Part shown: positions 56,605 to 64,000 of the stretch, piece by piece
How positions within the stretch are numbered: the first letter of the stretch is position 1
How the letters are laid out: each line of letters opens with the position of its first letter
NCBI GenBank assembly: GCA_905147135.1
Contig: LR990048.1
Location: forward strand, 4,696,563 to 4,760,562
Direction: 5' to 3'
Length of the DNA stretch: 64,000 nucleotides
From: Blastobasis lacticolella
Lineage: Eukaryota > Arthropoda > Insecta > Lepidoptera > Blastobasidae
The notes under the pieces: model-generated
What the model was told of the DNA's origin: nothing
Databases searched by the model: none
What the model saw: the letters and a program-made list of their open reading frames with translations, nothing else
Position numbers and translations under genes: made by a program

Positions 56605-56735
56605 TAACCGACTTCATAAAAGGAAGGAGGTTCTCAGTTCTTCGGAATTTTTTTTAACGACTAAGGTGGCAAGCAAGCCTACGGCCTGCGTAATAGTAAG
56701 CAGTCACTGCAGCCTATGGATGTTTACAACACCTG
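56605..56735. repeat. Two adjoining dispersed repeat ends (one is repeat D, reversed)
   Basis: ACCGACTTCATAAAAGGAAG and GAGGTTCTCAGTTCTTCGG is a common lepidopteran repeat end. CTAAGGTGGCAAGCAAGCCT, GCGTAATAGTAAGCAGTCAC and AGCCTATGG is the reverse complement of repeat D at 18832-18899. Confidence 0.6.
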
Positions 56736-57054
56736 CTGGTCTAGCCATCTTTGACAGCTCCGCTTGCGTGATGCGTGTATGGTAGAAAATTGACAGCTCG
56801 AAGTTCGACTATTTCTACCAACATCTACATTGACTCTGATTGTGTCGGATCATCCGCCAATCCGCCTCCTTTGTACACCGAAAGTACGTGAATTGGTCTA
56901 TGGACCAAGAATTTCTACCACAAACAGCTTATGTCAAATAACGTTAGCTTATGTCAAATCCCATACATTGTTTCTACCACAAACGATTGTAGATTAACGT
57001 AATCTCTTGGCTAAGGCCGCTGGCGTATCACCCACGCGCTGCCGATCCCGTAAA

Positions 57055-57375
57055 AACGTCAATATCCCAGTTGTGCTCTCGCGGTCCGTGACCATGATCT
57101 ATATTTGACAGATAAGTTAATTACAGTAGAGCGACTGCCAATTGACCTCCGTCATCCTGTTAATAGGGAATCCTGATCAGTCACACATTCTGTCCCCTGA
57201 ATATGCAGGTTTCATCGCGAGATTTTCCCTCACGTGTAGTCACGAGCATAGTATTCAACTAATCCTACTTACATAACTCAGAAAAAGATTTTTGGTAAGT
57301 ACATGGCGGAACTAGGGATCGAACTTGGTAGCACTTGCTTACGAGTCGGACCCGCTAGCGATAATGGCTACCGAC
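57055..57375 (-). mobile_element. SINE family B with tRNA-like head
   Basis: The minus-strand head at about 57375-57315 contains GCGGGTCCGACTCGTAAGCA and the B box AAGTTCGATCCC. The body reads GGGAAAATCTCGCGATGAAA, then ATTCCCTATTAACAGGATGA and CACTGTAATTAACTTATCTG. The 3' end at 57055 (TGACGTTTTTACG) has lost the GAT tail. Confidence 0.75.
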
Positions 57376-57454
57376 GATTTTATTCCCTATCAATAAAATA
57401 AAAACCAAAACAATACAGGTAGGTATGGTAAGTACACAAGCTAAAATAAAAACC

Positions 57455-58140
57455 GGCCAAGATGGGTCGTACCACGTGCAGTGTAGGGTTCCGTAGTGGC
57501 TTGTCATAATATGCGAGCAAAAGAGAGCTTTCTGACACTATAAACACATATTAGCTAATCCAACCACATTTTATAAAATGGGCGACTATTACTCGTTATT
57601 ATATTGGACGGGACTTGCACGCGACATACCTTTTCTATTTGTTTTGTGGGGAAAACAAATCGAAAAGGTATGTCGCGTGCAAGTCCCGTCTAATATAATA
57701 ATATGTGTAAAGAACGCGAGTTTAGTTTGAAACAAATATTACTCGTTACTTTGAAGAGTTATAGGCTGTGATAATTTTCCTTTTAACTTCATTATACATA
57801 CTATCTACTATGTACTATTATGGTGAATATTTGTCACGTACCGATCTAAATATTATGGTTAGCAGTTAGCACGTGGCACGTGTTTCCAAAAATATTTAAA
57901 AGTAAATATATCGAAAAAGGGAAGTTTAATCATAAAATGAAGTTTTTCAGCTGTCCTAAATGGTTAAATACGCAATGTACTTTTAAAAGTTTTCATTACA
58001 ACTTTGTCGGCGTATTTAACTTGTAAAACCATACAAAATGTCAGCTTTCTTGTAGCAATACTTTCTTAGAAAAACCGCGAACAGACAGACATGACGAAAC
58101 TATAAGGGTTCCTTGGTTTAATACGAAACCCTGAAAAACA
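57455..58140. mobile_element. Non-autonomous element interrupted by a foldback
   Basis: Starts GGCCAAGATGGGTCGTACC and GTAGGGTTCCG; ends GACAGACATGACGAAACTAT and AAGGGTTCCTTGG, then GAAACCCTGAAAA. The GGGTTCC(G) ends and the ACAGACAGACATGACGAAAC block are familiar from a widespread lepidopteran repeat. The limits are approximate. The hairpin at 57596-57701 lies within it. Confidence 0.55.
57596..57701. mobile_element. Near-perfect 50-bp hairpin
   Basis: Arms 57596-57645 and 57652-57701 contain GACGGGACTTGCACGCGACA and TACCTTTTC(T/G)ATTTGTTTT with only two mismatches, around a 6-base loop GTGGGG. The arms are clearly more alike than those of other inverted repeats in the window. Confidence 0.9.
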
Positions 58141-58725
58141 GCTAGTATTATGTGGCTCAGTCAAATTCTGCAGTATTAACCATGTATAAACTACAAGGAA
58201 TCGTCCGTGGCAAGTGGGTGTGTCTACGGGGCGTCCCGAAATAGCCGGAGACTATATCCGTAGCGTTGCAGTGGGTCTAAATGCGACTCTCGAGATATTC
58301 TTAGCACGATGCCTTGTTGATGTTGACGTTACAAAATAGGTCAGGTTCACTCAGTCAAGGCGAAGAAAGCATCTTGCTAAGCAAACGTAACGTTATGTAA
58401 ATGTGGTAAAATATATAGAACTTACATCCGTTTGTACCTAATTTCCTAAAAATTGTGACAAACTTTTCCTGCCAATGGACAAATGTAGTAGTATACTCTA
58501 CTAGGAATTCCTTTTTGCGTCATTAAATAATATCTACATATTATTCCTGTTATTTATAAGTACTTCCGTTTGGTGGGTATTGTCCGCAACACTTTTTGTC
58601 CAGTCACCAAGAGCTTAAATTTTCCTCTTTTGACGTTAGTGTTCAGGCCTCGTAACTATACATCGAAATCGGTATGATGGCCGTTATGTAGATGCATATT
58701 TTAGTCTTCCTACTGAGACTTATTA

Positions 58726-59181
58726 CACCCGGTTTCTGAAACGCTTGTCAACGTAAAAATTACGTAACAGCTTGTTAATCTCTGATTAAATGCAGTTTGG
58801 GTTTCTGAAAGGGCCAATTGACAGTTTGTTCTGGTTCAAGCTCAAATTGTGGTCAAGGTTCCAGTTTTGGTCATGGTTCTGGACCAGAACCTGGACCCTA
58901 GACCTGGACTTTGCCTTGGACCAAAACTAGGACCTGGACCAGGGCCAGGACGAAGACCTAGACCAAGAATTCGGATATAATTTCTTTTGACAATCGGTTA
59001 ATTGGTCGATTTTCGCTAATTAAAATAACAAGACCATAACATACAGTTAACATGAGAAAAAGCTTTCCGGAAACCCAAAATTATATTAATCAGCCGTTTC
59101 AAAAACCCAAACTGCATTTAATCAGAGATTAACAAGCTGTTACGTAATTTTTGCGTTGACAAGCGTTTCAGTAACCGGGTG
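58726..59181. mobile_element. 456-bp MITE flanked by TA
   Basis: Terminal inverted repeats of about 85 bp start CACCCGGTT(T/A)CTGAAACG and continue CTTGTCAACG(T/C)AAAAATTA, GTAACAGCTTGTTAATCTCT and ATGCAGTTTGGGTTT. TA flanks both ends (58724-58725 and 59182-59183), which fits Tc1/mariner-type insertion. The middle is a simple-sequence-like run of GGACC(T/A)GGACC units. Confidence 0.88.
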
Positions 59182-59202
59182 TAACACTTGGCGAAGGGCA
59201 GC

Positions 59203-59272
59203 TGAGCATCTTAGGGCACGCAGCAACAGAGGCTACTGAGCATCTTAGGGCACGCAACAACACAGGCTACAA
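59203..59272 (+). repeat. Two tandem 35-bp units
   Basis: CTGAGCATCTTAGGGCACGC followed by A(G/A)CAACA..GGCTA occurs twice in a row just after the 456-bp MITE. Confidence 0.8.
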
Positions 59273-59852
59273 GGATGTATATCTCGTCTTCTCGTACTTC
59301 CTTCTATAAATTGGCTAATAGGGGAATATAATTCCATTAAAATGTAAAAGGTACCTATTATTAAACATTTGTTTTCCTCTAACAATATAATTTTGTAGTG
59401 GATGCGCAAATAAACACCATAATAATACGAATTGAGGAAAAAAAATTAAATTCTTGTTATTCATCGACTTGTTTACATGACATGCATATGACTAATACAG
59501 GCCACGCCCTATGTCAACCCATTAGAGTTATTAAAAGGTCCACGCCTTTCAGAAAGTAGATAATTCTGTATCATTTGCAATATGGGAACATTAAAAATAG
59601 TAGAGCAAATTATTTAATTTAAGGGCTTGAACTTCTCAACTAAAATTCCAAAATTGATGAAGTTAATGCTAATTAAACAAATTCTAGAAATTTATTTATT
59701 TAGATTATTTTCTTTATCTAGGCAAACTTCTAACCTACTCGTATCTAACAGAATGATGTTAACATCGTTACTGGTTTAATTCTACCAATAATAAAACATA
59801 TTAACTGTGTTGGGGTTAAAGAAAATGACGTGGTTATACCGGTACAAATTAT

Positions 59853-59858
59853 TTTATT
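59853..59858 (-). terminator. Candidate poly(A) signal of actin copy 2
   Basis: AATAAA on the minus strand, 205 bp after the stop codon at 60063. Confidence 0.6.
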
Positions 59859-60062
59859 ACAAATGTTTGTTAGTAATAAGTTAATATAAATCTTTGTCAA
59901 AAAGGAATCAACAACGATCCCTAGATTTACGTAATATGCATATTACGACACCTTACAACCTAGTTAAATACTGGACTTAAATAATAGATCACAAGCGTAA
60001 TTTGAGCATCCCTATAAGGGTCTCGGTGTAGGGCATCATAAATTAATAGTCTCACTGCGCGA

Positions 60063-61287
<1,225 letters not shown>

Positions 61288-61569
61288 TTAGTCTGAAAGT
61301 AAAGATAAAATCGTAAAATTCCCAAACTCTCCACTGCTCTACTCGCGGCCGTCTTAAATAATGAGATGAGACAGTTCACACACTGCTTTAAAATGGGGTT
61401 TCATTTCACTTGCTTACGTAACCGTCATTATGTAATGCTTTCATTTGTCGTTTGTTTTCTGTATTCCACATTGTCTGAATCCACTTGTTTAACTATTGTA
61501 AACACTTTAACAATGGCATTAACACACCCACAAACACAATAATGATTACTATAACAAATTGAAACTTAC

Positions 61570-61640
61570 TGTTTTATATAATATGAGGAAACACTAGGTG
61601 CAACTCCGCTGCCGCCTTGGTCAAGCACACACCACAAAAT
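61570..61640 (-). other. Actin copy 2, non-coding leader exon (predicted)
   Basis: Begins about 30 bp after the TATA box and ends at ATAAAACA|GTAAGT (donor 61569-61564), to be joined to 61292. The 5' limit is approximate. Confidence 0.6.
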
Positions 61641-61664
61641 GAATACCGGCACTCGAGGATACTC

Positions 61665-61672
61665 TATATAAA
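61665..61672 (-). promoter_or_regulatory. TATA box of actin copy 2
   Basis: TTTATATA on the minus strand within GTTTTATATAGAG. Confidence 0.72.
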
Positions 61673-61755
61673 ACACTCCTTATCAAGAGTTCGCGTATGT
61701 GCGTTACTATCGGCGAGAAGTTATTGTGCGCCAATCACGAGCCGCTTCAATTTTT

Positions 61756-61773
61756 GTTACCATATATGGTAAC
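61756..61773. promoter_or_regulatory. CArG box in an 18-bp palindrome, actin copy 2
   Basis: GTTACCATATATGGTAAC is a perfect palindrome with a central CCATATATGG, 88 bp upstream of the TATA box. Predicted SRF binding site. Confidence 0.78.
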
Positions 61774-61854
61774 GCGGTACAACGAGCTTGAATTCATGTG
61801 CAGCTGATAAGGTTTTGTATGATAAGCGCTTAATCGCATCGCATCTGTGATAAG

Positions 61855-64000
61855 CAGGGCGCGGCGGCGTCTCGGCGCGGGCGGGGCGGGTGGCGCGCGG
61901 AGTCCGCGGGCCCGCTCGCTGCCCACTTCATTTCAATAGGTCCGCCGAATGTGGCCGTGATTTTGAACATGTTAACTGCTTTTCTCCTCGGTTTCTCGGT
62001 GCTTTCTCTATGAGTTGGCGGTTTTGCGCTAATTACCGCCGACGTCTGACATTAACCTAAATTTTGTATTTAATTAGCTGAAATTCTGTTCCAGCCAGAG
62101 TATGTTGAAAGAAATTGAAATATTTTAGAAAGCATTGTACTAACGGACGCACCAGTCATATAGGTACTTCTTATTATTATGGACGATGAAACTCATATCT
62201 GTGAGACAGAACGAGATTAGGCGGATTTTACTGTTCGAGTACCAGTAGGTTATATTTTGCTTAACTTCTTTTTTGCTTAACATGAGTGTATGGCAAGTGT
62301 GTATATGGCAAATACTCTAAAATATCCATCGCAGAGTAGACAGTACAATTTATTTGTAGAGACAATTATGTCAAGCAGCGACCCACACGCCACCGCCGAT
62401 GTTTGACCATCTTCGGAGTGTCCTCATTTTGCAATGTCGCCTTAAAGCCATATGGGGCCGCACACTTATCCGCTAACAATCTTTTCGACCTTGTTCCTAG
62501 CTTTTGTATTAAACCGATTAGCAGGAATAACAACTTTGGTCGATTTGCATCACCAACACCGCAAGTTTCGAGGGATACGGAACGAAAGTGCCAAATAAAT
62601 GGAAAGTCTACGTTAAAATTCTATATTCGAAAACATTCACTTGTGCCGGTATTGATAACACTCGTGAATTGGAAAGTAATGTGAGCAGTGCAAGGATCGA
62701 ATCGATTGGCGATGTCTGCAAGTGACTGCCTATCGATTGTGCCACCCCTGAGATGCTCTGCAGGGGCGATTCGGGGGGTCACGGTGCGGATGACTCATCG
62801 TAGACACCATAACGATTAATAAATACCTCCAAAGGTAGGTAAGTCTACTCTTGTTTCCACCATCTTGTAACTTCATATCTTATTCAATGAAGTTTAATAT
62901 GAGGAATTTTATACTTGCAGAGTTTGTTGTTGAAACTAATGGACAAGAATCGGCGAGATATTTTGAACTAAAATATTTCCTTTCTGAGTTATTTTATTTT
63001 ATTAATAGGTACAGCATAATGAACTAAGTACTTATGTCAGTGTTTGTTGTCCTCATGCAGTAGTTCAAATCCGTTACAGAAAAAACATGTGTAGATTTCC
63101 TACTTAATAACATAAATGCGTTATAGGTTATAATTAGCGACTCGGCTATTAATGCCATACGAATAAATAAATAAACATAAATGCGAAAGTTTGTGTGTAT
63201 GTTTGTTACATTTTCACGATTAAACGGATGAACAGATTTTAATGAAATATGGTAGGTAGCTAAATTAGAGTCTGGAGTAAGACGTAGGCTACTCTACAAT
63301 TAATATAGTAATTATTATTGAAAGCAAATCATTATTATAAATAATTAATTTAAGATTCGAATAGATTTTTTCTACAAGCGGATTTGCTCTTTAGGATAAA
63401 TTAAACTATGAGTCATACCATCATTGGAGTCATACAGTAGGTATGACATATTTATTCTGTCATAGCGTCATCTCAATTCAACATCATAATATCGTCATAT
63501 AGGTAATTGATCCTTACGTGGAATACGTTATTACTAATAAATCCATATCGTATCAAGAATTTTATAATTTCGGTGATTTCTGAGTAATAATTACAAATAG
63601 GTACACTTAATCTACATTTTATATCTAAAGAATTTAATAGTTTTATCTACAGGAGTGGTTGTAATTGGAATATAATGTTTTATAAGCCTTTTATCTATAT
63701 GGATCGGTTTATCGTATCGATAAACGTATTTAAACCTTCCTATACCTTACCTCATAAGTACTATACTTGCCATAAACAAAATATTATGTCACCATAAGAT
63801 TGTGAAAACAAACCGTTACATTATATTCTATTTTGTATTATTTAATAGATCCTCGGACACAAAGCTAAGAAAGAACCATCTCAATCAAACTGATTTTCCA
63901 ATAAAGAAAACCGCATCAAAATCGGCTTATCCGTTTAGGGCTCGGATCTTGTTCTTGATCCGAGGTTCAGGGGCTACGGTACTAAAGGCAGACACAGACA
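61855..64000. other. Gene-free right end
   Basis: A GC-rich patch (61857-61920, GCGGGCGGGGCGGGTGGCGC) just upstream of the actin 2 promoter may belong to it. Beyond that no exon was recognised. 63165-63240 (AAACATAAATGCGAAAGTTTG, then TTTTCACGATTAAACGG) and 63900-64000 (AAAACCGCATCAAAATCGGC, GCAGACACAGACA) are ends of common lepidopteran dispersed repeats. Confidence 0.5.

Overview
The window is animal nuclear DNA, almost certainly from a moth or butterfly (Lepidoptera). Three things point there: spliced genes with large, AT-rich, repeat-packed introns; insect-type cytoplasmic actins arranged like the linked lepidopteran A3/A4 pair; and a repeat fraction of RTE-type LINEs ending in GAT repeats, tRNA-headed SINEs, MITEs and a Transib transposase relic. 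There are no rRNA genes, credible functional tRNAs, CRISPR arrays or prokaryotic features.

Layout. 1-1516 holds the C-terminal part of a Transib (RAG1-related) transposase broken by one in-frame stop. 3982-7778 (minus) carries the first seven coding exons (334 codons) of FANCI, the partner of FANCD2 in interstrand-crosslink repair; the rest of the gene is not visible and would lie beyond the left edge. A 745-bp divergent promoter with a 14-bp CRE palindrome separates FANCI from the next gene. 8524-36921 (plus) is a SUN-domain nuclear-envelope protein (klaroid type) in 12 constitutive exons. I assembled it by splice phase to 790 aa, plus one optional 333-nt exon or alternative last exon. Its poly(A) site at about 38.4 kb is a palindrome that can also serve an unidentified minus-strand gene whose last exon is 38485-38622.

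38.6-44.3 kb is accessory DNA: a SINE containing two adjacent MITEs, a Jockey-like LINE end and an RTE reverse-transcriptase relic. Two cytoplasmic actin genes (44576-45792 and 60063-61281, both minus) follow in tandem 15 kb apart. Their coding exons and 85-bp intron are nearly identical, but their leaders, promoters and 3' UTRs are unrelated. Each has an upstream non-coding leader exon with a TATA box and a CArG box. The DNA between and beyond the actins is mostly intergenic with scattered repeats.

Functionally the window pairs a DNA-repair gene with a LINC-complex gene on a shared promoter region and adds two housekeeping actins. SUN proteins couple the nuclear lamina to cytoplasmic actin and microtubules, but the proximity to actin here is probably coincidental. 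Exon limits come from reading splice sites and phase by eye; no alignment or transcript data were available.
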